64,000 nucleotides of DNA from Trametopsis cervina (taxonomy: Eukaryota > Basidiomycota > Agaricomycetes > Polyporales > Irpicaceae), in assembly GCA_022385755.1 (NCBI GenBank), contig MU278373.1, positions 248,001 to 312,000 on the forward strand. Direction: 5' to 3'. How positions within the stretch are numbered: position 1 is the stretch's first letter; every line of letters begins with the position of its first letter. The position numbers and the translations under genes were made by a program. Below the pieces are notes generated by a model that ran no database searches, was not told where the DNA came from, and saw nothing but the letters and a program-made list of their open reading frames with translations. Below, piece after piece: positions 34,873 through 47,323 of this stretch.

Positions 34873-35193
34873 ATGCCAGTCAAGGGAACTCGTGCTAGTG
34901 AGTACCAGCAACCCTGAGTGGTTCAACCATTGATCCTGACACTCTTGCGATCTCAGCTGGTGGTGCTGCTAAGACGCAGACTACGCCTGCCGATGCCGCT
35001 CGCATCCAGTCCACCCAGGTCAGTACCCTGTCGGATCACCTCCCCACCGTGCTAAGCGATGTGTGTTTCATAGGCTAAGGCGGGCAAGGACACCGGCAAG
35101 GACAGCTTTCCTGCGCGAGTCCAGGCTGGCGCCCAGAGGAACGCGAACGCCGCTACGGGCCCGACCCCCAAGGCTCCTAAGGGCAGCAAATAG
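34873..35193 (+). CDS. Small SMP-domain (seed maturation protein-like) protein
   Basis: Three exons give about 76 aa: MPVKGTRA, then TGGAAKTQTTPADAARIQSTQ, then AKAGKDTGKDSFPARVQAGAQRNA and a basic Pro/Lys tail. The block from AARIQSTQAKAG to SFPARVQAGAQRN matches the SMP (seed maturation protein, LEA-like) motif found in small fungal proteins. It is highly hydrophilic, rich in Ala/Lys/Gln/Thr, lacks Cys, Trp, a signal peptide and membrane segments, and is probably disordered. A role in desiccation or stress protection is inferred from the plant name-giver only. Both introns have good sites (gtgagt, gtcagt; acceptors tctcag, catag). The TATA box and CT-rich leader point to inducible or strong expression. 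Confidence 0.75.
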
Positions 35194-35863
35194 TTCAGCA
35201 GCGATGGAATATCTGGTGGGAGTAGCAGGCTGACGTACCGGGTAGTGGGCCTGCCTAGTATCTGGCAAAAGAATTGTACAATAAATAGACGAACCAAACA
35301 TCATCGTATTCAGCACGCCGTACTAGGTCATTCTAATGTCCAAAGCCCGCGAATTGCCATGCGGCTCGCCACTCGCAAATCTATCCACGATAGCAGGTAT
35401 GATTTGAATTCGCCTCCACAGTACCCTCGCTGCTGTTGGGTTCGGAAATGCATGACAACTACACGAGTCGTTCGCGCCGTAGACGACCATTGAAAAGCTA
35501 TCTGCGAAGAGGTAGACGGCGCGGAAGAGGCTGTTCACAGATAATGTAAAGCTGCTGGCTTTCCAATGCTCTTCTGAATTGGAGGTTTATGATTGTTATC
35601 TGAGGCTGTTCACTACTGTCAGCGATGAACAGTTGAGTGCTGCGGCGAGATCCTTGTAACGGGCTCGGACTTCGGTTTTCGGAGTCCCGCGCCGCAGGAC
35701 CCCGGTCACGCGTATTCCCTCACTGCTGTGTCCCTGGCTCCTTTCTCCACAACGTCTATAGAGCAGCGCAGCAGAGCGCGTGTATCATATCTTCTTATTC
35801 GCTCTCTTGTCCTCTTCTTCCTGCTTATATACCCCTCTCCTCCGATATCTCTCGCCGTACACT
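35194..35863. other. Spacer with promoter of the TMEM184-like gene
   Basis: No exon is supported. The left half is the SMP gene 3' UTR. The right end has a pyrimidine-rich leader (tcttcttcctgcttatatacccctctcc) with a TATA-like tatata shortly before the ATG at 35864. Confidence 0.45.
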
Positions 35864-38022
35864 ATGGCGAGCTCATCCTCTTGTCCGTCCGACAATTCCG
35901 TAGCGGTCGATCAAAGTAGCTTCTGGGATGAGAATGGCATCAACTGGGATGCACATCGAATAGGATGGGTCATAGCGGGTGCTTGTGCTGCAGCGGTGCG
36001 TGGTTTGCGCATCACAGACTTGACAGTGGCTCATGATTTCAACTATTTGACAGACCGTGCTCATCTCGTCCATTACTGTTTTGCAGCATTGCCTGTGAGC
36101 AGCTCATCATCAACTCGTACATTTCATAGCTCACGGTCTTTCAAGGCACTATACGAACCGCCCCCAGCAACGCCAAATGTGAGTATTGTGCCCGGACCCG
36201 TCATTCTACAGCACCTCACACCCGTATATAGTTTGCGTGTGTTGTACATGCCCCCGGTGTACGCCGTCATATCCTTCTTCTCCTTCCGTTTCTTCAGAGA
36301 CTACACCTACTACGACCTCATCGAGACCGGTAAGTCGAACCTCCACAATTTCTCGGCCCGAGCGCTTTGCTGATCATGTCACCCAGCATACGAGGTGAGC
36401 ACCGGGCACATGTCGGCCTCATGTGTGAACTTGTACTGACCAACCCCGCGCCGACTTCTGCCAGTCCGTGACACTCAGCGCATTCCTGTAAGCGAACACA
36501 GCCTCCGTGGTATTTTGCACCCTGACCAACAGGACCGCAGTCTGCTTCTGATTGAGTTCGTGGCCTCAACGGCCGCCGAGGGGGACGTGAAGAATGCCAT
36601 GGCTCGGAAAGACAAAAAGAGCATGCCGATACCTGTGAGTTGCAGGTACTCCGCGGATGAACTATTCGCTTATGCGGTGACAGTTTTCCTGCTGGAGATA
36701 TAGACCGACGAAGGCCTATTTTATGTATGCCGTCAAATGGTCTGTCCTGCAATACGTCATCATCAGGCCGCGTGAGTATTTTCAAAATGTGCGTTACAAG
36801 AGTTATTAACATGCATTATAGTTCTATCCATTGTCGGTATCGTCGCACAAGCAAAGGGCGTACTCTGTGAGTCTGGATCATGGAGCTTCCACACCGCCAA
36901 GGCGTATATCACGCTATTTGACGCTATCAGCATAACGTAGGAGTTTGCTTCATTAGGAATCTCAACGCCGCGTGTTTATCACCCTTTCCACAGGATTGCC
37001 TTGTACGGTTTGCTCGTGTTCTACGGCCTGACTAAGGAAGAACTGGCCGGCAAGCGACCGCTGGCGAAGTTTCTGTCCATCAAGCTTATCGTCATGTTCA
37101 CCTTCTACCAGTCTTTCGTCGTAAGTCTCCCGCATCAGAGCGATTGAAGCCTCGTTGCTCATATGTCTGCAAAGTTCTCGTTCCTCGAAGGGCGTGTTAT
37201 CAAAGGTAAGTGCACCACGGATAATTGCCCAGCGCCAGCTAATAAATTCTCCGTAGCTACCCAGTACTGGACGGAAGCGAATATCGCTGATGGTCTTAAT
37301 GCTCTCGCCATCTGTATAGAGGTACAGTACACTGCTGGTCTCTCAATGGACGATCACTCAAGTCTTTCTGCCAGATGGTGTTCTTCTCTGCGTTCATGAT
37401 GTGGGCATACTCATGGTCAGAGTACAAAGTTCCCGGTCAACCCAGGACGTGGAATATCTTCCGACCTCTATGGGATAGGTATGTTCCGTTTCCTTTAGCA
37501 GCCTGCTATGCTCAAGCTGACCTTGTGTCTCTATAGCATCAACTACAGTATGTTGTCATCCTACACGAAGTACGCTATGTTACTGACGATCTTTCTCCAG
37601 CCGACTTTGCCATCGAAATCTTCGGCTCCTTGACCTACTTCCTCGGATGTCGCAGAAAGTCGAGCGGTCCGCCGCGCGTGCCCGTCACGGACGAGTACGG
37701 CAGAACGCGCGGGAAGATGAACTTCGAAGAAGCGTTCCAGTTCGGCGGGAAATACGATACCAAGTACGGCGCCATGGACGAGGAAGCCGGGAGGCGTTTG
37801 CGCGGTACGTACAGCGAGGAGAATATACAGTTGGGGACGTACTCACCGGCATACGGTGGCGGCGTCAAGGGTCTCGCTAGCAGGCAACCGCGGAACAGCG
37901 ACGACGGGAGGGGGAGCCCAACGGTATCGTCGGCTAGTGGCGGTACTGGTGGGCTGGAGGCCCCGCGTAGCATGCACGGTCGAGACAGGAGTTCTGGAGG
38001 GCCCGTAGGGCTCGCTATCTAG
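35864..38022 (+). CDS. TMEM184/OST-alpha family seven-transmembrane protein
   Basis: About ten exons give a protein of about 440 aa. After an N-terminal tail (MASSSSCPSDNSVAVD) comes the first membrane segment (RIGWVIAGACAAA), then LRVLYMPPVYAVISFFSFRFFRDYTYYDLIET, LSAFLLLLIEFVASTAAEGDVKNAM, the DKKSMPIPFCCWR-type loop, FMYAVKWSVLQYVIIRPLLSIVGIVAQ, ITIALYGLLVFYGLTKEEL, LSIKLIVMFTFYQSF and MVFFSAFMMWAYSW. This order, including YMPPVYA and YFMYAVKW, is that of the OST-alpha/DUF300 family (TMEM184C, lazarus1). It is a vacuolar or endomembrane seven-helix protein in fungi; the substrate is not known. The cytosolic tail is hydrophilic, with GGKYDTKYGAMDEEAGRR. Several exons are only 30-90 nt, so individual splice sites are less certain than the family call. 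Confidence 0.85.
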
Positions 38023-38902
38023 TTGTATTTCTTGCGAATTATCGGACGCTAGTACCGCATGATACCTTCCTTTACCCCTGTCGTATGAGCTAATGACGTC
38101 TCGCTGTGTAACGGATACTTGCGCTATCTTACGTTCTATATGCCGTTTTTATTTATCGTATTCTGTAAAAGTATCCTCATCACGAATAGATAGATGATTA
38201 CGAGACCTTCGGCGTGACGTTGCAACGCGCTCGTTCATTGGCTTCTCACCGCTAGCCAATTTGTGGACTCGGGAATCTAACAACGGACCATCTCACTTCA
38301 TGTTGGTGAAAAGACTCTCAAAATCCAACATCGGCCCTCCACTTGCAGCCAATGACAAGAAAGTTGTAACAAGGAGCACTCGCTAGCTAATATAGATAAC
38401 ACAAGAACGCCGGTACCGATACTAACACAAGTTCAACAAGAGTGAGCCAAACAAAGGGTGGCCATCGTCGACGATGGCGAATGTCAAGAACTAGGTGTAG
38501 AATGCACGAGGTTTTCACACAAGGAGACGGCGCGGTTTTTCCGCATCAGGGGTATAAAGGTAGTATCCGGACGACGCGGTCGTGGAACGCAGCAATCCCG
38601 GGTGAAGGAAGGTATGGGGGAGAGCCTAAATAAAGAGAGGAGTCAAGGAGCAGGAGAAGCGAGATATAGAAGCACTTTAAAGGGTTAAAAGATCTGTCAT
38701 ACTTCAATACGGGAGGACAAGGGCTGTAGAAGGAAATAACGCCCGAGCCCTCAGAGCCAAGTACAGTGGGCCATAGAGTATGGAAAATGTGTAACAAAAA
38801 TATGGAATAAATCATACAGCCTCAGAGTCGTATCATCTTGAGGTTCGGGGACACATAAAGCCCGATAGAAGAAAGGTGTCGCCAGGAAACGATTTGACCC
38901 GC
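38023..38902. other. Convergent 3' spacer, 0.9 kb
   Basis: Between the 3' ends of the TMEM184-like gene and the single-pass membrane gene. The left part is AT-rich (3' UTR, several AATAAA-like motifs near 38630-38810). I see no exon, repeat or RNA gene. Confidence 0.45.
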
Positions 38903-40589
38903 TTACTGGACGTAAGCAGCGTCGTTCTCGTCATCATATCTGCTGTACTCGCTGGCAGCGGCACTGGCACGGTTATCGAAGTGCGCGTTGGGAGTCATCA
39001 GCATTGCGCTGGAGTTGGGGGTGGTAGGAGAGTATAGGGTGCGCATTCCGTTGCTGTCGTAGTGAGCGGCGGGAGCGGGAAGAGCGGGGCTGCCCATGGG
39101 AGGAGGGCTCGCGATGGCGCGGCGCTCAGCGTAGGCGCGAAGCATCTCATCGGGAGACATCACGTTGGCAGGCATGGGCTGCATTGGCATGATGCCAGCC
39201 ATGGTCGACTTGGGAATCTGGTAGGCAGCGGGAGGGGAAGACGGGAGAGGTGGAGGAGTTACAGCTTTGGGAGGAAGGAGCAGATCATCAGTGCTCTTGT
39301 TGGTGCGCATCACTGTACATAAATGTTATTAAGATGAACGGATGATAGATGTGAAAAAAAAGATGACGTACTGGACAAAGCGGGCATGACTTCATCGACA
39401 CTCGGACGCGGCGGTGCATCAAGACCAGAGATGCGAGCGTTGATGTCCGCGGCGGTGAGAGTCAAAGGACCAGCGGTTTGAGTCGGTGACATCTCTCCAG
39501 ATTCCTGGATAGTAGGCACGGGAGGGACGGGAGTATGTCCAACATGGAATGCACGGCTAGTGGCATGACTGGCACGAGTATTGTACGCGCTGCGACGGGC
39601 TTCACCTGATGGGCGGGTGTCTACGGCAAACGATACGCGAGACACGCGGTCACCGGATGCGAGGGCAGGACGAGGACCTGAGCGTAATTCAGACATCTGA
39701 GGTGTTGTGGTATCAATACCGCCCTTAGAGGCGACGCCGCGAGCACCGATTCCAGCCTGGCCTCCTTCGAGTGCGACGGTGCTGTCCGGACGAATGTTTC
39801 CGAAAGAGAAGGATGACATGCGGTTGCCAGTCTCTCCCACCGCCATGCTCTGGCGAATTGCAGCCTGAGCACCAGCAGGTGAGACGGAACTCCACTCTGG
39901 AGCGATAACCGACATGCGCTTGTCGATCGCTGTGCTCCAGCGCGAACGGGCCTCCTTGCCCTTCTGGCGATTGATCTTGATGTATGCTGCGACACACAAA
40001 CCAATGATAAACAGCAGCGGGATTAAAACCGCAGCTGCGAGCTTGCCCCCAGATAATCCATGATGCGATGGTAGGTTGTTGACTACCTGAATACCACTTT
40101 CGGGGATCGAAGTGTCAGCCTCGACTGGAACGGGTCCGTCGGGAGCCGTGTAAGTCGCTGAGAAAACCGGTCCAGCAGGCAGGGAAGCGAGGAACGTCGG
40201 CGTGCCCGCCTCGACAATCGCAAGCTGGAGGTTGACAGAGCTCGTCGCATTCCACCATTTTGGTTTGAAGGTAGCTTGGTAGCCACCAGAGGCGAAATCG
40301 ACAGTTTCCCACAGGTGAATGCGAGGGGTATCTGTACCAGGTGCATACAGGTAGATGTCTACAGCCTTGGTAGACATACAGCTCGTGTCCCAGGTAATGT
40401 TGACCGGATCAGAAGAGGAGACGACCTGACCCGTAGTGGGGGATTTGTAGAAACCACCAGAGGTACATGCTGACATAAATTAAGTCAACATAGGAATTGA
40501 AAGATAGCAGACGACATACATCCGTCTCGCTTCTGGTGGTGGTGAGAGGCGACGCCATGACCCAGGCGAATCTTCTTGAACTGTGACAT
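38903..40589 (-). CDS. Single-pass membrane protein with fungal Ig-like/cell-surface region
   Basis: Three exons give about 550 aa. The short first exon (MSQFKKIRLGHGVASHHHQKRDG) joins through a gtatgt/tgtcag intron to SCTSGGFYKSPTTGQVVSSSDPVNITWDTSC, a beta-sandwich-like extracellular region with VDIYLYAPGTDTPRIHLWE, as in Ser/Thr-rich wall-anchored fungal proteins. The membrane segment at about residue 165 is LAAAVLIPLLFIIGLCVAAYI, followed by a basic KINRQKGKEAR and a long, disordered Ser/Pro-rich cytosolic tail ending DENDAAYVQ. The layout resembles a sensor or wall-stress receptor, but there is no cleavable signal peptide: the N-terminus is basic, with a dibasic KR. Insertion by the internal segment alone would be needed for an outside N-terminus. 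The function is not recognised. It is divergent from the histidine kinase gene. Confidence 0.7.
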
Positions 40590-41257
40590 TGTTATGGGGT
40601 TATGGGGTGTTGTACGTGTTCTTCTGGGCAAAGCGACAGTAACTGAGAGAGAAAGGCTTTGCTTAAAGAGCGTGAGGGAAATGTAAAGGACAGGAAGGGA
40701 GAAAAGAAGGCGGGGAGAGCGTTGGAGACAACGTCGAGCTCGTCGTCGGGGACAACAGTGACAACAGGCGCCTATCAAAGACTGACTAGAGTCAAACACA
40801 TCCCAATTAAGGCAAATCTGCTCACGTGACAATCTACAACATCAAACTTAAACAAGTAAACAAGTACGACGCTTCTCGCTCTTGAATCAGTGCACTTACA
40901 GCACTATCTAACCGCTCTTCGGACCTTTACTGTATGGTGCAGTATTGAGGCTTGTTGTACCCGTGTGACCGGCTCTGTACAGCCGGGTAGAACGTGTTCT
41001 GCGCGTTTTTCTTTGGAGCATGTCGTAATAGGTCTTGTGTTTTGCTTACTCATACAGTAGTCTTATGGCTTAACTTATCAGTAAGTAACACTTCGTAGTC
41101 GTAATGGTAGAGTGCATACAATTAACTTCAGAAACGACCCCGGACACCGCGGCCTGATCAGTCTCCGAGGTCCCACCTAAGTACCACCGCTCGTTTTGGG
41201 CTCAAGCCTGTTCCTTGCGACGACCACCTAGCTGTACTCGACGACGACGACGCCAAT
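40590..41257. promoter_or_regulatory. Divergent promoter region, membrane protein / histidine kinase
   Basis: 668 bp between the two start codons, without a supported exon. Each gene should have its own promoter here. A CT-rich tract on the minus strand precedes the membrane gene's ATG; no defined factor site is claimed. Confidence 0.45.
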
Positions 41258-44200
41258 ATGGCGTCTACAGCAGGTTATCAAGCGCACCCTTTCTTCAATC
41301 ATCTGGTTGCTCTACTCTCTGTCTACGAACTAGGGCCATCTTCGACTCCGATTCCAAGATACGATGGACCTTCAGATTGGTACACGACTAGCATCTCGCG
41401 CTCTCTGGAGGCGATCGCAAGGCGCATGTTCACAGCTGAAGACGCCTTGAAGGCTGTCCAAGCTTCGCAGAACTGTGGTCCCGAGACCAAGAAGAGGCGC
41501 AGCGTCGGCGACAGCCCACCACTCTCGGTCGGCAGCGCGAGCTCAAGCTCCTCGACAGATCTCACCAATCTGACCAACACGACGTCGAAGAGCCACATCT
41601 CGACAGGGGAGTCGCCATTCTTTACACCGAGTAGCTCCGCCGCCAGCGTCGCTGCAGAGGAGGACATTGCGATGGCGAGTACGGAGAACGACCCGACTCC
41701 GTCTCATCGCGGCGGCGTACGTACGCCTTCGCCTATGACGATATCGTTGGACGGGCTTGTTAACCCTCTAGAGAAGACCAACAAGGTCTTCAACCACATG
41801 ATGGGTTCCGGCCCTGCGTCCGCACCACCGTCGTCGCACGTCGACCACGTTGCGTGCCCCAGCTGCGGTAAAACAATCACGGATAGCAACATTCTTGGAA
41901 GAATTGCAACGCTTCAAGGTCCCCCCGTCAGTTCGCCTATGGTCATCCCGCCTGGTCCCCTCGCCGCCGCCGCTTTCGAATCTGGTATGAGTGCCGTTGA
42001 GGAACTCCGTCTTCTCAAGGCGCAGGTCCAAGATGTCGCGAAAGTTTGTAATGCCGTCGCTCGCGGTGATTTGTCGCAGAAGATCACCGTCCCGGTTCAA
42101 GGTCCCGTCATGGTTCAACTCAAGGAAGTCATCAACGCAATGGTGGAAAAATTGGGTCAATTCGCTAAGGAAGTTACTCGTGTCAGTCTCGAAGTCGGAA
42201 CGGAAGGGTACGTTCATGTCTATTTTTAAAATTACGCATCACTCAGAGTCAACGTGCAGTAAATTGGGCGGACAGGCTTTGGTCCTTGACGTCGAAGGTA
42301 CTTGGAGAGAACTCACGAACGTTGTCAACAACTTGGCCGGCAATTTGACGAGTCAGGTACGGTCTATCGCAAAGGTTACAAAGGCGGTCGCATTGGGAGA
42401 TTTGTCCAAGCAAATTGAAGTCGATGCACGGGGTGAAATACTGGAACTTAAGAATACTGTCAACGCCATGGTGGTTCGTCTACGAGCATTAGCAGCTGAA
42501 GTCACTCGCGTCACTCTAGAAGTCGGTTCACAAGGTACATTGGGAGGTCAGGCTCACGTTCCGGATGTCGAGGGGGTTTGGTTAGAGTTGACAAGAAACG
42601 TAAGATGATCTCATCAGCTCACGTCTTAATCTTAATCATGCGGGGTATCAGGTAAATCGGATGTGTTCAAGTTTGACAGATCAAGTGCGCTCTATCGCCA
42701 AGGTCACCACTGCCGTCGCCAGAGGCGATTTGACTCAGAAGATCGACATCGAGGTCGAGGGAGAAATGCTCACTTTGAAGGAGACGGTGAATCGCATGGT
42801 GGAACAATTGAGCGGATTCGCAGCCGAAGTCACACGTGTCGCACAAGAGGTCGGAACACAGGGAATCTTGGGTGGTCAGGCAGTCGTTCAAGGCGCCGAA
42901 GGTACATGGGAGTCTTTGACGCGCAATGTCAACGTAAGTTTAGCAGTGGACTTTCATGCAGATGTGAATGACATATCGTGCGGATCACCATGCATAGCGT
43001 ATGGCTCGCAATCTGACGGATCAAGTGCGGTCCATCTCGGAAGTCACGAAGGCTGTCGCGGAGGGCGACCTCACCAAGACTGTCAACGTTGACGTTCAAG
43101 GAGAAATGCTTGAATTGAAGACGACTGTCAACCAGATGGTGTTCCGTTTATCCACATTGGCAAAAGAGGTCACGCGTGTGTCATTGGAAGTCGGAACCGA
43201 AGGTATCATGGGTGGTCAAGCTTACGTCCCAGACATCTCGGGCATGTGGAAGGTCAGCGTCCATGACATTACACGCTGACAGACGTGTTTCTAATCTTTC
43301 GATTTTGTATTCTAGGATTTGCTGGACAATGTGAACCTGATGGCCATGAATTTGACGAACCAGGTGCGATCTATAGCAGAAGTCACGAAGGCCGTCGCAA
43401 GTGGTGATTTGACAAAACGTATTACCGTCGACGTGCGTGGAGAAATGTCAGATTTGAAGGAAACTGTGAACGGAATGACATCAAGTTTGAGTGTGTTCGC
43501 CGATGAAGTCACACGTGTCGCCAAGGAAGTCGGTACAGACGGTAAATTGGGTGGTCAAGCTCGTGTCATGAACGTCAGCGGTACCTGGAAGGTGAGTATC
43601 AGGCACCCACATGTTTACTGGCTTAGACTCATCAACGGCGTATAGGATTTGACGGACAATGTCAACGTCATGGCTGCAAATGTAAGTCTCCATGGGCTGA
43701 CGAAGTATTCAATATCTCACCACTCTTGGTGCAGTTGACCGTACAAGTGCGGACCATCGCTATCGCTACTGTGAGTCTCGCGTTTTCCTGCAAGATGGGT
43801 ACATCCATATTAACGTTGTACACAGACCGCTGTCGCCAGAGGAGACTTGACACAAAAGGTCACGGGCGTGACTGTATCCGGAGAGATGCAGGACTTAGTC
43901 GAAACGATCAACGGCATGATTGACCAGTTGGCCATCTTCGCTCAGGAGGTGAAGAAGGTCGCCCGTGAAGTCGGTACAGAAGGTAAACTCGGTGGTCAAG
44001 CCGAACCCGGTAGATTAGAGGGCATGTGGGAGGAAATTACGTGAGTGCAGCAAGCCTTGAATATCTTGGTTCTATCGTTGAGCATCCTAAAGCGTTGCTG
44101 TCAATACCATGGCGAACAACTTGACAACACAAGTGCGTGGTTTCGCGCAGATATCTGCAGCAGCCATGGACGGAGACTTCAGTCGCTTCATCACCGTCGA

Positions 44201-46448
44201 GGCCAGTGGAGAAATGGACTCTTTGAAGACCCAAATCAATCAAATGGTATTCAACTTGCGAGACAGTATTCAGAAGAACACAGCTGCTAGGGAGGCTGCC
44301 GAATTGGCGAACAGATCCAAGTCTGAGTTCTTGGCTAACATGTCACACGAGATTAGGTGCGTAGGATCGTGAACAACACGAGAATCTCATTTTAACTGGT
44401 GCTCTTGTAGGACACCAATGAACGGTATCATCGGAATGACAGAGTTGACACTGGATAGCGACTTGAACAGATCGCAGCGTGAGAGTTTGACATTAGTCCG
44501 CAACCTGGCTCGATCATTATTATTGATCATCGACGACATCTTGGATATTTCAAAGAGTATGTTTATCAGACATCATCATCCGGCTACTGTCTGACGCAAA
44601 TCCTTATAGTCGAGGCCGGTCGCATGACGATCGAACAAGTTTCCTACTCCCTCCGTCAGACCGTCTTTGGGATCCTCAAGACATTAGTCGTTCGTGCATC
44701 ACAAAACCAATTGGAACTCACGTATGATGTCGAGCCTGACATTCCCGACCAACTCATCGGTGACCCGTTGCGTCTCCGACAAGTCATCACCAACTTAGTC
44801 GGAAACGCCATCAAGTTCACCCCTACCAAGAACAGCGTCAAGGGACATGTTGCCCTCAGCTGCCGACTGCTCGCCATGGACGACCAAAACGTCATTCTTG
44901 AATTCTGCGTTTCCGATACCGGTATTGGTATCGCTATAGACAAGCTGACGATGATCTTCGACACATTCGCTCAAGCTGATGGTTCGACAACTCGAGTGAG
45001 TATCATATGCACAAATTAGCATCCCTCATACTAATGCGAGCTTTCAGGAATACGGTGGTACGGGTCTTGGATTATCGATCTCGAAGCGACTAGTCGCCCT
45101 CATGCAAGGAAACATGTGGGTCGAGTCGGAAGTCAGCCAGGGTTCCCGCTTCTTCTTCACTATCGCCTCCCAACTCTGCCCTATGTCGATGGAGACTATG
45201 ATCACGAAGATGCAGCCCTTCGCAAACAGGACTGTGTTGTACATGGACACCATGAACCACGACTGGAGCGTGCTAGAGCGCATTCGTGAGCTTGGTCTCA
45301 AGCCTATCACAATCCGCGATGTCAGGGACGTTGCTGATAAGGCTACCTGCCCGCATATCGATACCATCGTCGTGGACTCGCATACTATAGTAAGTCGGGC
45401 GTCGTACTTCTAATGCACATCTCTAATGACATGCCGTAGACCGAGCAATTGCGAGAACACGAACATCTGCGTTATATTCCCATCGTCCTGCTATCACCAG
45501 TGAGTACGAGCAATGCTTTATTTCAACGGCTGCTGATGCTCTGAGCCCTAGCAAACATCATCCAAACTCAATCGTAAGCTCTCTTTGGATGGTGACCGAG
45601 CGAGTTCTCATTCGTGCCCTCCAGTCAAATGGTGCTTAGACAACAGTATATCCTCGCAAGTCACAGTCCCTGTCTCCGCGCGCGATCTCGCATCGGCCCT
45701 CGTTGCCGCCTTAGAGTCGAACACGGTCACTCCCGCCGTCGCCGAGAACAATGTTGTGTACCGCATCCTGATTGCCGAGGACAACATGGTCAACCAGAAG
45801 TTAGCTATGAAGATACTCGAGAAGTACGGACACGTTATCGAGGTGGCCGAAAACGGTCAACTTGCCGTCGACTGCTTCATCGCGAGATGCGAACGCAACG
45901 AGCCATATGATATCATTCTCGTGAGTTGGAAGTTGTCATGATGTGTGCATCCGTCTCTAATGCATCGATCTTTGCAGATGGATGTGTCCATGCCGTTCAT
46001 GGGTGGTATGGAGGCTACCGAGCACATTCGTCGATACGAGACCGCTCGTGGGCTGGAGCACGTGCCCATCATTGCTCTCACCGCTCATGCCAGTAAGTGC
46101 TTCGATGTTCTTCTCGAGGGCATCTCTCAATTCTGTTGTAACATAGTGATTGGTGATCGTGAGCGTTGTTTGCAAGCGGGAATGGTGAGTCCACTTTAAC
46201 CTACGTCCTGATACATGCTGATTCATCTTCCTCCAGGACGACCACATTACAAGTGAGCATAGTCGCTCCTGTTGGTCCTTGCCTTGACAATATCTAACCT
46301 AATTCTCGCAGAACCCTTAAGGCGCAATGACTTGATGAACTCAATCAACAAGCTCGCGGGCGAACGCAAAGCCCACCTCGGCCGTGGCAACGTGAAGACG
46401 ACCCGCCCGGCGATTACACAAGGCTACGACCCGGTTCACTACAGATAG
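41258..46448 (+). CDS. NIK1: Group III hybrid histidine kinase with seven HAMP units (Nik1/Os-1 type)
   Basis: More than a dozen exons encode a soluble hybrid histidine kinase of about 1,300 aa. A disordered N-terminal region contains a CPSCGKTI motif. Seven HAMP-linker units of about 90 aa follow, each with AVxxGDLxxxI and most with EVTRVxxEVGTxGxLGGQA, at about 42040-44250. The H-box is [18 protein letters not shown] (phospho-acceptor His), with N-box [21 protein letters not shown]1 SDTGIGI and G2 [13 protein letters not shown]. The receiver starts [19 protein letters not shown], with phospho-acceptor Asp in [19 protein letters not shown], reached over an intron after PYDIIL. In fungi this kinase signals hyperosmotic stress to the Hog1 MAP kinase pathway and is the target through which phenylpyrrole fungicides act; this is family knowledge. 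There are no membrane helices. The end is GYDPVHYR. Some small exon limits in 45380-46330 are approximate. Confidence 0.92.
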
Positions 46449-47323
46449 TAGTCTCCGGGCTCCCCTTCAGCCTTCGTCCGTGCTCTTCTGTTCTCACCTC
46501 TTCCCTGCCACACTGCACGCGCGCCCTCTGCTTCGCCGCGTTCGCCTTCCTGCCCCGCTCAGGTGTATCACTAGCTGTTCTAATCATCATTGTCCGCGCC
46601 CGCATGTAATACCAAACTAGCGTCCGTTCGAGTCGCGTAATCGTCTCTGTCGCATCTACGTTCTGGTTTTGTTCTGTACCGTGTATCTTGCCCCATGTTA
46701 TGTGTTTGTCTGTTTTCTGTTTATTTCATTTTTCTTTCTTCGTTCGGTTCGGAACTGGCTGGTGTGTATTTGTGTGAATGTGAGTTCGGTGGAGCGTACA
46801 TTGAAGGGCAAGGTTGCTCGTCCGCGCGAGAGGGTACGCGCCCCGCCAGTCGTGTCTGCCAATCTGTACTCAGACACAAAATGACTAGTATCCAAAACAA
46901 ATAACATAATACGGCTGGAAGCCGGGGAGAGTCTATAGCGAGGATCGCGGAGGTAAGATAATAGTAGGTAGTGGCTACATAGGGGTTAACAAAGCACTGT
47001 TCACATAATCAGTAATCACAAGTCATATAATATACGTATACGAGTCATTCAAGCAAGCAGGGAGACAAATAGACGAGGAGAGCGGACTGATTAGACGGTG
47101 TACGATAAAGCAAGCAAAGCGAGAAAGCTAGTTAGAGGCGAGATAGGATTCTATGGATGGAGATATGGGGCACTGGTGTCGTTGGCCGTTAGAACGATAG
47201 GGAAAAAAGAGGGTGTGCGGACGAACCTAGATGGGAAATACGAGCGGATGGACGGACGTACGCCGCCGTCCTTTTGGTGTTGGTCTTGTTGTTATTCTTA
47301 GTTTGTCCTTGGGTTGTTCTGTC
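46449..47323. other. Convergent 3' spacer, 0.9 kb
   Basis: 3' UTRs of the histidine kinase and G-alpha genes. It is T-rich after 46660 and A/G-rich from 46890 on, fitting two convergent transcripts. No exon, repeat or RNA gene is seen. Confidence 0.5.

Noticed and set aside
46085..46200. Cys-containing stretch after LTAHAS in the histidine kinase receiver
   Set aside because: It reads as an intron; the receiver continues in frame with [14 protein letters not shown] after splicing.
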